From contig NZ_VVIP01000091.1 of NCBI RefSeq assembly GCF_009650435.1, positions 1 through 64,000 on the forward strand: a stretch of 64,000 nt of DNA, read 5' to 3'. Numbering within the stretch: the stretch's first letter is position 1; every line of letters starts with the position of its first letter. Shown in pieces: positions 25,120-33,944 of this stretch. The notes beneath the pieces are model-generated. The model had not been told where the DNA came from and did not search any database. It worked only from the letters and a program-made list of their open reading frames with translations. The position numbers were made by a program, and so were the translations under genes. Source of the stretch: Foetidibacter luteolus. Its GTDB lineage: Bacteria > Bacteroidota > Bacteroidia > Chitinophagales > Chitinophagaceae.

Positions 25120-26394
25120 ATGGCTACAATGATCAAATGCCCCAACTGCGGCCATGAATTTCCTTTGGAAGATGCGCTAAACGATGAGTTGAAAGAGAAT
25201 ATTGAAAAGGAAAAGCAGCAGTTGCGGCAGCAGATGATGGATTATAAAAAATCCAAGGAAGATGAACTGCGAAAAAAGGAAGAAGAATATGTAAGGTTGC
25301 GCCAGCAACAGGAAGAATTGTACAATAAAAAACTGGATGAAGAACTGAAAAAGCGCAACCAGCAACTGGAAGAAAACATTCGCAGGAACATTACCGCCGA
25401 TTATGAAAACCGCCTGAAACTTTTACAGGAAAACGCCAGCGACAACGAAGAGAAATTGAAGGAAGCCCGCAAAAGAGAACTGGAGTTTTTACAGAAGGAA
25501 CAAGAGTTGAAAAACCGGGAAGCAGAGCTGGAACTGAATGTACAGCGCAAGCTGATGGATGAGCGGGAAAGGCTGAAGCAGCAATTGCAAAAAGAAGAGC
25601 AGGAACGCCTTGGCCTGAAAGAACAGGAACACCAGTTGCGCTTAAAAGAACTGGAAAAGCAACTGGAAGACCAGAAAAAACTGGCGGAAGAAATGCGCCG
25701 CAAGGCGGAACAGGGCAGCATGCAGTTGCAGGGTGAAGTGCAGGAACTGCTGCTGGAAGAAATTCTGCAAACCACTTTTCCCTTTGACGAGATAAAAGAA
25801 GTGGGCAAGGGCGTACGCGGTGCGGATTGCATACAAACCGTACGCAACAAGTTTGGCAGCGAAGCCGGAAAAATTATCTATGAAAGCAAACGCACGAAGG
25901 ACTTTAGCAACGACTGGATTGAAAAGCTGAAAGCAGACATGCGCAGCCTGGGCGCCGATGTAGCCATTATTGTTACGCAGGCTTTGCCAAAAGATATGGA
26001 ACGGTTTGGCGAGAAAGACGGCGTGTACATCTGCACTTTTACCGAAGTGCGGAGCGTGGCTTTGCTGCTGCGCAATGCCCTGCTTAAAATTGCTGACTTC
26101 AAAAAAAGTGAGGAAAACAAGGGGGATAAAATGGTGATGCTGTACGATTATCTCATCAGCAACGAGTTTGGCGAACAATGGAAAGCCATTCGTGAGGGTT
26201 TTATGAGTATGAAGCTAAGCATTCAGAAAGAGCGGGATGCGATGGAGAAGCTCTGGAAAGCAAGGGAGAAGCAACTGGAGAAAGTGTTGCTGAACGCCGC
26301 ACATATAAAAGGTTCTATTGAAGGCATTGCCGGCGCTGATGCCGTTAATCTTAACCTGCTGGAAGATACCGGTGACAGCCTGCTGGAAAATTAA
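25120..26394 (+). CDS. DUF2130-domain protein with zinc ribbon and long coiled coil
   Basis: A 424-residue protein in three parts. A short zinc-ribbon-like start (IKCPNCGHEFP, residues 5-15) has two cysteines. A very charged E/K/Q-rich coiled coil spans about 20-205. A C-terminal DUF2130 domain (about 210-400) includes GKGVRGADCIQTVRN, KIIYESKRTKDF and GADVAIIVTQALPKDM. The last of these resembles the core of restriction-endonuclease-like folds (Asp, then Glu-x-Lys). A nuclease or DNA-binding role is inference. It is followed 55 bases later by the arginine-deiminase-like gene. Confidence 0.88.
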   Translation: MATMIKCPNCGHEFPLEDALNDELKENIEKEKQQLRQQMMDYKKSKEDELRKKEEEYVRLRQQQEELYNKKLDEELKKRNQQLEENIRRNITADYENRLKLLQENASDNEEKLKEARKRELEFLQKEQELKNREAELELNVQRKLMDERERLKQQLQKEEQERLGLKEQEHQLRLKELEKQLEDQKKLAEEMRRKAEQGSMQLQGEVQELLLEEILQTTFPFDEIKEVGKGVRGADCIQTVRNKFGSEAGKIIYESKRTKDFSNDWIEKLKADMRSLGADVAIIVTQALPKDMERFGEKDGVYICTFTEVRSVALLLRNALLKIADFKKSEENKGDKMVMLYDYLISNEFGEQWKAIREGFMSMKLSIQKERDAMEKLWKAREKQLEKVLLNAAHIKGSIEGIAGADAVNLNLLEDTGDSLLEN

Positions 26395-26449
26395 ACCCGG
26401 CGGCTTGTACGTAACTTGCAATAATACATTACAAAACAAAAGCAGATTT

Positions 26450-27967
26450 ATGCCGCAGAATGCCATACATGTAACCTCAGAAATAGGTACCCTGGAAAGA
26501 TTGATTATACACAGCCCCGATGGCGGGATTGGTAAAGTGGTACCCAGCAAATTCCAGGAGTGGCTGTACGATGATACCGTTTACCTGGACAATATGCGCC
26601 GTGAGTACAACGAATACATTAAGGTATTGCTATACTTTCTTGATCCTGAGAAAATTGAATACATACGCGGGTTTGAACGTAACCATGATGGCCAGAAGCA
26701 AATGGATTGCTTTATACCCGGAAGCCCGCATTACTTTAACAGCGATAAAGTGCTGGATACACAACACCTGCTGGCCAAAGTGCTGGAGCAGGATGAAGTG
26801 CGTACAAAAATTATTTCGGCGGTTTGCGCCTGGGAGGGCTGCAGCTTCAGCACAGAAAAAAAGCTGCATGCGGTGGAAGACACACATGAGCTTGCCAAAG
26901 TACTTATTAGCGGCGTGATGCCCGTTGCCGGCAAAAAGCATGGGCAATTTGTATTTCAGCCATTACCCAATTTTATTTTTACCAGGGACATCGGCATAAC
27001 CCTGCACAACCACCTGCTGCTTAGCAATGCTGCTACCGCGGCAAGGGAAAGGGAATCTCTGCTGATGAAATTTATCTCTTACTACCATTTGTTTAAAAAC
27101 AACCAGGACGGCATAATTGAAATATCAGAATCAAGCCAGTTCTTTTTGCTGAATGAAGAAGAGCAGCGAAATTTTAAAACCTCTGTAGAAGGCGGCGATG
27201 TGATGATGATTTCCAAGGGGCACCTGCTGATTGGCATAAGTGAACGTACTACTGCCAGCGCTGTTAACGAAATTATACATGCCATTTTTAAAAACAGTGC
27301 AGTGGGTATTGATAAGATAACGGTTATTAAAATACCCCGCCACAGGGCACAAATGCATATTGATACGGTGTTTACCCAGGTAAGCTGCAATACATGGGTA
27401 TTGTTTGGCAAGTTCTCAGAGTTGTTAAACAAGGTAAAGAATGAAAACCGCTATTCGTATTACCACGATTTAGATGACAGCGATGCCAAGCAAACTTTTG
27501 AACTGGTGGAAGTATTCCGTTACCAGAAGGCTCTGACAGAAGCCTATGATGCCGGCCGCAACTACCAGGTTGACATTTCAGCAAAAGTTACAGGCCTTGA
27601 ATCTTTACTGCGCAACATAAGCCAGGAAGATTTTGGTATACCTGGAGATGAGGTAAAAATTATCTACAGTGGCAATAATGTTTTTCCTTATGATGAGCGT
27701 GAACAATGGACAGACTCCTGTAACCTGCTGGCTTTAAAAGATGGCGTTGTGGTTGGTTACGACCGCAACCCGGAAACGCTAAAGGGCTTTGCCGCCAATG
27801 GGTATAATATACTTAAAGCCGCTGAGCTTTTTGATTTGTTTGACAGGAAAGCTTTAATGCCGGAAACAATAAAAGATACCTTAATATTGCTGCCGTCCGG
27901 CGAGTTGTCACGGGCAAGGGGCGGGGCCCATTGCATGAGCATGCCACTGTTAAGAAAAGACTTTTAA
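26450..27967 (+). CDS. Arginine deiminase-related amidinotransferase-fold protein
   Basis: A 505-residue protein starting at MPQNAIHVTSEIGTLERLI. An open frame 44 codons longer overlaps the DUF2130 gene and is rejected. Guanidine-modifying motifs are present: FIFTRDIGI near residue 183, EGGDVMMISKGHLLIG near 245, HRAQMHIDTVFTQV near 301 with the catalytic His, and the C-terminal GGAHCMSMPLL with Cys495. It is about 90 residues longer than classical arginine deiminase. It would hydrolyse arginine or a related guanidino compound to citrulline and ammonia. CtlX follows 10 bases later. Confidence 0.85.
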   Translation: MPQNAIHVTSEIGTLERLIIHSPDGGIGKVVPSKFQEWLYDDTVYLDNMRREYNEYIKVLLYFLDPEKIEYIRGFERNHDGQKQMDCFIPGSPHYFNSDKVLDTQHLLAKVLEQDEVRTKIISAVCAWEGCSFSTEKKLHAVEDTHELAKVLISGVMPVAGKKHGQFVFQPLPNFIFTRDIGITLHNHLLLSNAATAARERESLLMKFISYYHLFKNNQDGIIEISESSQFFLLNEEEQRNFKTSVEGGDVMMISKGHLLIGISERTTASAVNEIIHAIFKNSAVGIDKITVIKIPRHRAQMHIDTVFTQVSCNTWVLFGKFSELLNKVKNENRYSYYHDLDDSDAKQTFELVEVFRYQKALTEAYDAGRNYQVDISAKVTGLESLLRNISQEDFGIPGDEVKIIYSGNNVFPYDEREQWTDSCNLLALKDGVVVGYDRNPETLKGFAANGYNILKAAELFDLFDRKALMPETIKDTLILLPSGELSRARGGAHCMSMPLLRKDF

Positions 27968-27977
27968 ATAATTACCT

Positions 27978-28901
27978 ATGAGTTTAATTGCATCAACCAT
28001 ATTAATGGTACGGCCGGCCTGTTTTGGTTACAATACCGAAACCGCGGCCAATAATGTTTTCCAGTCGCAGGTGGCGCATGGCTCTACTAAAGAAGTGCAG
28101 AAAGCAGCGGTAGAAGAGTTTGACGAGTTTATAAAAACACTGAAGAAAAATAAGATTGATGTAATAGTTATACAGGACACACCGATGCCGGTAAAGCCTG
28201 ATGCGGTGTTCCCCAACAACTGGTTTAGCACCATGCCGGGCGGCAAGCTGATTGTGTACCCTATGTTTGCCATAAACCGCCGAATTGAAAAAAGGGATGA
28301 CCTGTTACAGCAGTTGCACCATGAGTATAAGGTTACAGACTTCCAGGACTGGAGTGAATTTGAAGCGGAGGGGTTTTTCCTGGAAGGTACAGGCAGCATG
28401 ATAATAGACCACAACAGCAAACTGATATTCGCCTGCCTGTCTGACCGCACACATAAATCGCTGCTGGATAAATTTGCGGCAGCGCATGGTTACAGGGCGG
28501 TATCGTTTAGCGCAACAGATGAAAAAGGATCGCCGGTTTACCATACGAATGTTATTATGCACCTGGGTGAAAGTTATGCGGTAATTTGTCTTGACAGCAT
28601 TAAAGATGGCGCAGAACGAATAGGCGTGCAGCAATTGCTGATAGCATCGGGCCATGAAGTAATACCCATAAGTTTTGAACAGGTAAGGGCTTATGCCGGC
28701 AATATGCTGCAGGTAAAAAACAGCGCAGGCAAAAAGATAACCATATTAAGCAAAAGTGCCTATAAAAGCCTTACCAAAGAGCAAAAAGAAATTCTTGAAA
28801 TACACACGGATTTGTTACCTATTGATATAAGTACTATCGAAACAATTGGCGGTGGCAGTGTGCGTTGCATGATGGCTGAAATATTTTTAGAGAAGAAGTA
28901 G
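27978..28901 (+). CDS. ctlX: CtlX-type citrulline-utilisation hydrolase
   Basis: A 307-residue amidinotransferase-fold protein. CtlX-like motifs are PDAVFPNNWFSTMPGG near residue 73, FLEGTGSMIIDH near 133 with the acidic active-site position, VYHTNVIMHLGESYAVICLD near 181 with the catalytic His, and GGGSVRCMMAE with Cys297. The family acts in citrulline or arginine breakdown. The 10-base gap to the arginine-deiminase-like gene indicates one transcript and probably one pathway, in which the first enzyme's product could feed the second. That order is inference. Confidence 0.9.
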   Translation: MSLIASTILMVRPACFGYNTETAANNVFQSQVAHGSTKEVQKAAVEEFDEFIKTLKKNKIDVIVIQDTPMPVKPDAVFPNNWFSTMPGGKLIVYPMFAINRRIEKRDDLLQQLHHEYKVTDFQDWSEFEAEGFFLEGTGSMIIDHNSKLIFACLSDRTHKSLLDKFAAAHGYRAVSFSATDEKGSPVYHTNVIMHLGESYAVICLDSIKDGAERIGVQQLLIASGHEVIPISFEQVRAYAGNMLQVKNSAGKKITILSKSAYKSLTKEQKEILEIHTDLLPIDISTIETIGGGSVRCMMAEIFLEKK

Positions 28902-28968
28902 TTGCAGCATCCAAAGGATAAAATTTGTAAATGAATTTTTGGAGCCAGGCTTTATAACAACTATTTGG

Positions 28969-29015
28969 CGTTCCTTGCGTCGCACTCTTCAACGCTTTGT
29001 TCATTATTGATCAAA
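28969..29015. repeat. Family 2 repeat, short copy
   Basis: Core TTGCGTCGCA at 28975-28984, then CTCTTCAACGCTTTGTTCATT. It lies 74 bases after the ctlX stop. Confidence 0.7.
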
Positions 29016-29100
29016 TTACCGCCGCCATTAATTTTATTCCTTGCAAAGTACAGTTGCCGCACCACTGCTTTTTTATGCATTCGGCAGCGGGTTGCACTTT

Positions 29101-29207
29101 GGGTGAGGGATTGCAGCGGATACCCCGGTGAAGGTCTTGTGTGCCGGCTCTTGTGCCGGAGTATGAGCGGAAAGCCCGACCCCTTGCGATAGCTTGGGGG
29201 CACCCCC
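29101..29207 (+). repeat. Family 1 repeat
   Basis: A 107-base forward copy. The internal GCCGGCTCTTGTGCCGG and CCCC..GGGG arms can form hairpins. It lies between ctlX and the metallo-beta-lactamase-fold gene, on the same strand as both. Confidence 0.85.
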
Positions 29208-29371
29208 AAGTACGAAGTACTTACTTATGTTAGATGTTTGATGTGGGATGTAAGATGTAATGGAAATGTTAGATGTTTGATGTGGGATGTAAGATGTAAA
29301 CAAGTACGATTTGCGAAGTACAAAGCATGAAATATCTGTACTGCAAGATGTGGGATGTACGATGTATAAGC
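29208..29371. repeat. Low-complexity TACGATGT / TTAGATGT tract
   Basis: Words such as TTAGATGTTTGATGTGGGAT and GTAAGATGTAA are repeated without a fixed period. The tract abuts the family 1 copy exactly as at 20910-21075. Confidence 0.75.
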
Positions 29372-29413
29372 TATATGAGAAGACTTGATTTTTTGATGAT
29401 ATAAACAGTATGG

Positions 29414-30160
29414 ATGATGAAGATTATTCCTTTATCGGAGGGTTCGTTTACAATTGATAAGACCAAGATTTTTGTGCCTTTTAACGAGGACAATGATAAC
29501 CTGCAAAGCCGGCCTGTGGGCAGCCTGCTGGTAGAAGTGCAACCTTTTGTGGTAGTTACTGAAAAAGATGTGTTGCTGCTTGATACCGGGCTTGGATTTG
29601 GAAAAAGGGGGGAGCTGCAATTGCATGCTAACCTGAAAGCAAATGGTATTGACCCGGCCAGCATTACCAAAGTGTTGATGACGCACCTGCACAAAGACCA
29701 TGCTGGTGGCGTAAGCAGAAAAGATAACCTGGGAAATTATCATATTTCTTTTCCTGAAGCCACCTATTACATTCAGAAAAGAGAGCTTGATTTTGCTTTT
29801 GACACAGGTTTTCCATCGTTTATGACCGAGGAGCTGTCTCTACTGCAGCATAGCAGCAATGTTGTGCTGCTTGAAGAAGACAAGGGCAGCATTGACAATT
29901 ATATTACTTATGAAGTAACTGCCGGCCACAGCCCATACCACCAGGTGTTTTGGATGAAGGATAGTAGTGAAACGATTTTTTTTGGGGGTGATGATGCACC
30001 CCAGTTGCAGCAAATGAAAAGCCGTTTTGTAGCCAAGTACGACTATGACGGCAAGAAGTGCATGCAGTTAAGGCAACAATGGTGGGAAGCGGGTAGAGCA
30101 GCGGGCTGGACATTTCTTTTTTATCATGATATTGCAACGCCTTTTATTAAACAGGCATAA
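29414..30160 (+). CDS. Metallo-beta-lactamase-fold hydrolase
   Basis: A 248-residue protein. The metal-binding signature MTHLHKDHAGG (H-x-H-x-D-H) is near residues 88-98. A later AGHSPYHQVFW near 170 gives the next His, and FGGDDAPQ near 191 gives the bridging Asp. A final HDIATP supplies the last His region. All ligands expected for a two-zinc site are present. The protein has no signal peptide and no extra domain. The substrate is unknown; lactonases, thiol-esters and phosphodiesters are all possible in this fold. The first two codons are both ATG. Confidence 0.88.
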   Translation: MMKIIPLSEGSFTIDKTKIFVPFNEDNDNLQSRPVGSLLVEVQPFVVVTEKDVLLLDTGLGFGKRGELQLHANLKANGIDPASITKVLMTHLHKDHAGGVSRKDNLGNYHISFPEATYYIQKRELDFAFDTGFPSFMTEELSLLQHSSNVVLLEEDKGSIDNYITYEVTAGHSPYHQVFWMKDSSETIFFGGDDAPQLQQMKSRFVAKYDYDGKKCMQLRQQWWEAGRAAGWTFLFYHDIATPFIKQA

Positions 30161-30162
30161 AA

Positions 30163-30204
30163 TAAAAGCGGGGTTTGTTTAAATACAAACCCCGCCGTTT
30201 TAAA
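30163..30204. terminator. Bidirectional terminator between convergent genes
   Basis: The stem GCGGGGTTTGT (30169-30179) pairs with ACAAACCCCGC (30185-30195). An A run precedes it and a T run follows, so it can serve the metallo-hydrolase and the sigma-54 regulator on opposite strands. Confidence 0.9.
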
Positions 30205-30214
30205 ATATACGCTG

Positions 30215-31654
30215 TTAATTTAACTCCCGTGTATCTTCGTAATTCTTTATTTTATTGTACAACGTTTTACGGTCAATCTTTAAAATTTCGGCAGCCCGCT
30301 TTTTATTAAAGTTTACTTCTTTCAGCAGGTTCATAATGGTTTCGTATTCTGCTTTTGCCGCTGCGTTCTTTAAATCTCTCTCCTTGGGCGGAAATTCAAT
30401 TTGAGAAATATCCACCTGCGGCTGGCCGGTATTTTCAGAAGACAATGCATTCTTTATTTCCCAGGGTAATGTAGCAACGCCAATTTTACCTGATGCCGTC
30501 AGCAGTACAGCCCGGCGTATAACATTTCTGAATTCACGCAGGTTACCGGGCCATCCATAGTTAAGGAAGGCATTCATTACTTCTTCTTCGAAACCTTCTA
30601 TTTGCTTGCCGGTTTCCACATTCGTTTTTTCAAGAAAGTAATTGGCAAAAGAAAGTATATCCTGTTTTCTTTGCCTGAGCGGGGGCAGGTTAATGGAAAA
30701 TTCATTGAAGCGGTGATAGAGGTCTTCCCTAAACTTGCCGCTTTTGTAAGCTTCCTGCAGGTTTTCGTTAGATGCCACCAGTATGCGTACATCAATATGA
30801 ATTTCTTTGTTGCCGCCAACACGTTTAAATTTTCGTTCCTGTATAACCCTAAGAAGGGATGCCTGTATTTCGTAAGAAAGGTTGGCTACTTCATCCAGGA
30901 AAAGCGTGCCGCCATTGGCCAGTTCAAAGTGGCCTTCTTTATCGTTGAGGGCGCCGGTGAAGGCACCTTTAATGTGCCCGAACAGCTCGCTGCCGGCCAG
31001 CTCTTTTGACAGGGTACCGCAATCCATGGCGATAAAAGGCTTATCGCGGCGGTTACTTCTGTCGTGTATGGTTTTGGCAATCACTTCCTTACCGGTACCA
31101 CTTTCGCCGTAGAGGATAACGCTGTAATTGGTAGGCGCCACAAGGTCAATTTGATTATACAGCTCCCTGGTAACCGAGGATTGGCCCACCATATACTCGC
31201 CGCTAAGCTTGTGAGGACCGGCAGTGCTTTTTACAGAGGATGGTGCTGCGGGGCTGCCAGGCACACCTGCCTGCCTGGAAAAACTGTCTGCAGGCTGCTT
31301 TAAAGCAGTGGCCAAAACATTTAAGACTTCGTCGGGGATGAGCGGTTTTGTAATATAATCGTAAGCGCCGTTTTTTATGACTTCAACGGCGGTTTTTATA
31401 TCTGAATACCCGGTTATGATAAGTACAATTGTTTCAGGATTTATGGTTTTTATTTCAAGTAATACATCTTTACCTTCTTTGTCTCCCAGGCGGTAATCGC
31501 ACAAAACAACATCAAATGTGGATTCTTTAACCTTGGCTATGCCTTTCAGGCCACTGTGTGCGGTATCTGTTTCGTAACCATTTTTAGTAAGAAGCCTGCT
31601 GAGAAGTAAGCACATATCCGTATCATCATCAATTATAAGCACTCTTTTTTTCAT
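30215..31654 (-). CDS. Sigma-54-dependent response regulator (NtrC family)
   Basis: A 479-residue regulator with three domains. The receiver (1-120) has the acidic pocket IDDD and phosphoacceptor Asp53 in VLCDYRLGD. The AAA+ domain (about 155-385) has Walker A GESGTGKE at 183-190 and the sigma-54 contact loop GAFTGA at 230-235. A C-terminal Fis-type helix-turn-helix contains AAEILKIDRKTLYNKI. It activates RNA polymerase carrying sigma-54 when phosphorylated. It is divergent from the single-domain receiver gene and close to the CHASE3 kinase, its likely partner. Confidence 0.95.
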   Translation of the reverse strand: MKKRVLIIDDDTDMCLLLSRLLTKNGYETDTAHSGLKGIAKVKESTFDVVLCDYRLGDKEGKDVLLEIKTINPETIVLIITGYSDIKTAVEVIKNGAYDYITKPLIPDEVLNVLATALKQPADSFSRQAGVPGSPAAPSSVKSTAGPHKLSGEYMVGQSSVTRELYNQIDLVAPTNYSVILYGESGTGKEVIAKTIHDRSNRRDKPFIAMDCGTLSKELAGSELFGHIKGAFTGALNDKEGHFELANGGTLFLDEVANLSYEIQASLLRVIQERKFKRVGGNKEIHIDVRILVASNENLQEAYKSGKFREDLYHRFNEFSINLPPLRQRKQDILSFANYFLEKTNVETGKQIEGFEEEVMNAFLNYGWPGNLREFRNVIRRAVLLTASGKIGVATLPWEIKNALSSENTGQPQVDISQIEFPPKERDLKNAAAKAEYETIMNLLKEVNFNKKRAAEILKIDRKTLYNKIKNYEDTRELN

Positions 31655-32007
31655 AAGTATAATCTCACTTTAATTTTGTTGCGGGGGAAATTTTAGCAAG
31701 CATGTGCAATGTTGCGGCAGTAAATTAACGCAGGGCGTAAATTTCACAGGTAACAACAGTGCAAAGACATTTGCAAAATTCGGGAATTTTTTGTGTAAGA
31801 AATCCCAATAAATATGCCTGAAAATGCTTCAACAATGTAGTTAATAAATTTTGTTTTGCCTTATAAAAAAGCCGGGCTGCGTAAAATACTGAAATTTAAT
31901 TTTTTGAAGAGATTTATGGCACATTTTTATATCCGCATTGTTAATTCCTGATTTGAATAATACCTGAAAGTGCTGTGGAAAAGAGCGTTATAAATACTGT
32001 ATGGCCC
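31655..32007. other. Divergent intergenic region between two response-regulator genes
   Basis: A 353-base AT-rich stretch. I searched it for a sigma-54 promoter. TGGCAC at about 31917 is not followed by TTGC at the required spacing, so I do not call one. No hairpin or open frame of note. Confidence 0.5.
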
Positions 32008-32376
32008 ATGACTTTAAAAGTTCTTATAGTGGATGATGAGATTGATATCTGTTACCTGCTGAGCGGCATCCTGCGTCAAAAAAATTACAAAACTACCTAT
32101 GTAAATACCCTTTCTGACGCGGAAGTGATGCTTAAAAGAGATCCGCCTTCTATTGTATTTCTCGATAACCATTTACCTGATGGATTAGGAGTTGATTTTA
32201 TACAGTATATAAAAAAGTATTACCCCGAAACAAAGATTGTAATGGTTACAGCCAATGATACCGCCACAGACCGGCAGAAAGCTTTTAAACAAGGGGTAAA
32301 CTATTTTATGGGCAAACCTTTTACCCGTGAAATGGTTTACAGGGTAATAGAAATACTCACTGAGGAGAAAGCCTGA
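32008..32376 (+). CDS. Single-domain response regulator
   Basis: A 122-residue receiver with no output domain, taking the ATG at 32008 (MTLKVLIVDDE). A GTG 33 bases upstream would add eleven residues. Asp53 (IVFLDNHLPDG) is the phosphoacceptor, the conserved Thr is in VMVTAND near 81, and the Lys is in FMGKPF near 102. It could act in a phosphorelay or by protein contact. It is convergent with the CHASE3 kinase gene and divergent from the NtrC-type regulator, so all three probably belong to one signalling unit. Confidence 0.9.
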   Translation: MTLKVLIVDDEIDICYLLSGILRQKNYKTTYVNTLSDAEVMLKRDPPSIVFLDNHLPDGLGVDFIQYIKKYYPETKIVMVTANDTATDRQKAFKQGVNYFMGKPFTREMVYRVIEILTEEKA

Positions 32377-32413
32377 CCGCACCTGGGGAAAAAACTCCAC
32401 AATTTTACGTTTG

Positions 32414-33808
32414 TTAGCTAAGGTTGAGGGTGATAGTAAATGTTGTACCCTTGGCGGGAGCGCTTTGCACAGATATACTTCCCTTATGATTTAAAATGAT
32501 GTTCTGCGTATTGGTTAAACCTAAACCGTTGCCTTTTTGTTTGCTGGTAAAATAAGGCTCAAACAAACGGGAGACAGTATCTTCATTCATACCTTTTCCA
32601 TTATCTGATATCCTGATAAGACACTGGTTATTTTTGCTTTCAGTTCTAATCTTTAGTATGCCGTGCTGTGGAGACATTGCTTCCACCGCATTTACTATTA
32701 TGTTCAGAAACGCTATTTTCATTTTCTCTTTATCAACAGATATCTCGCATTTAACATCCGTATAATATTTCTGAAGCTTTATCCCGTTTAATTCAAGCCG
32801 GTCTTTGGCGTTTTCCAATGTTTCATCCATCAGATCATTTATGGATATACGCGAATACTCAAGTTGTGCAAACTTGGTGGAGTTAAGCAAATCGGTAATT
32901 AACTGGTTGATACGGGTAGAATTTCTTTCAATCATACTGAAGAGAATGCCTGTTTCATCGTTTTGCTCTACCTCGTTACGCAACTGTTCGCAAGCCAGGC
33001 TTATATTGGTAAGGGGGTTCCTTACTTCGTGTGCTATGGTACGTGCAATACGGCCTGTAGCAGCGAATTTTTCTATGCTTTTCAACTCTACCAGCTCCTG
33101 GTTAACGCGGTTTAGCTGCTCGATTCTCTTTTCCAGTTCCAGCCGGTAATCATCAGCTTTTTTATTGGCTTCTTCTTTTTGAGTGTTCTCCCGGTTATAA
33201 TTCATTACAGAATAAATTGAAAGAAATATTGCTATTACCAGCGAAGTGGTATTAATAACACGCATTACCGAAGAATAAGAACCAAGTTGCCTGGCAGGTG
33301 TTTGTATTACCTGCTTTTCTTTGGCCTGCATAGCCATAACGGCCATTTTTAAAGAATCCATCACCACCCTTTCTTCGTAAGCACTTTTCCTTATGTCATT
33401 AGTAACAACCAATCCGCTGTCCCTGAAGGTATTTAGCGCAAAGGCAAGAGCGGCATACCTTTGTCTTACCAATTGCTTAACTTTTTCTAAAGTACCAAGT
33501 TGTTCCTTATCTGTAAGGTTGGTTTTTAAAACCCTTATTATACTGTCTGCCTGCGCATGGCTACGGTGGTAAGGGGCTAAAAAAGACTCATCGTTAAACA
33601 GCAGGTAACCACGCATGCCCCGTTCACCATCCTTCACATGTGATACCAGTATTTCAAGATTGTTTAGAACGCTGGTGGTATGGTTAACATTGTTAGCCAG
33701 CTTTATAAGCTCCCTTGAAGTATAAAAGTTTAGCAGAAAAGCAATAAACAGCAGTATAACAGCCGTCATGTAGCCTATGCGGATACGCTCGGCAACTTTT
33801 AACTTCAT
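32414..33808 (-). CDS. CHASE3-domain sensor histidine kinase
   Basis: A 464-residue membrane kinase. Membrane helices at about 12-30 and 185-203 flank a periplasmic CHASE3 domain that has the signature KDGERGMRGYLLF near residue 59. A coiled linker follows (about 205-245). HisKA contains the phospho-acceptor His260 in TIAHEVRNPLTN. The HATPase domain has the N box IIVNAVEAM and G boxes ISDNGKGM and GNGLGLTNTQ. It should phosphorylate one or both neighbouring receivers. The signal is unknown. Confidence 0.93.
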   Translation of the reverse strand: MKLKVAERIRIGYMTAVILLFIAFLLNFYTSRELIKLANNVNHTTSVLNNLEILVSHVKDGERGMRGYLLFNDESFLAPYHRSHAQADSIIRVLKTNLTDKEQLGTLEKVKQLVRQRYAALAFALNTFRDSGLVVTNDIRKSAYEERVVMDSLKMAVMAMQAKEKQVIQTPARQLGSYSSVMRVINTTSLVIAIFLSIYSVMNYNRENTQKEEANKKADDYRLELEKRIEQLNRVNQELVELKSIEKFAATGRIARTIAHEVRNPLTNISLACEQLRNEVEQNDETGILFSMIERNSTRINQLITDLLNSTKFAQLEYSRISINDLMDETLENAKDRLELNGIKLQKYYTDVKCEISVDKEKMKIAFLNIIVNAVEAMSPQHGILKIRTESKNNQCLIRISDNGKGMNEDTVSRLFEPYFTSKQKGNGLGLTNTQNIILNHKGSISVQSAPAKGTTFTITLNLS

Positions 33809-33944
33809 AGATTAGCAGGGTTTCATGGTAATTGAAAATAGCGTTACGCCGCTTAAAATTACAACAAACACACAGTTACGCATATTGCGGTAAACACTAT
33901 TTTAAAACGGCCGCAAAGTTGCCGGTAACTTTTTGTTGCTTACG

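Noticed and set aside
26318..26449. Extended N-terminus of the arginine-deiminase-like gene
   Set aside because: It would overlap the end of the DUF2130 gene, and the internal ATG gives the expected family start.
31900..31935. Sigma-54 promoter between the two response-regulator genes
   Set aside because: A TGGCAC word is present, but no TTGC follows at the required distance.
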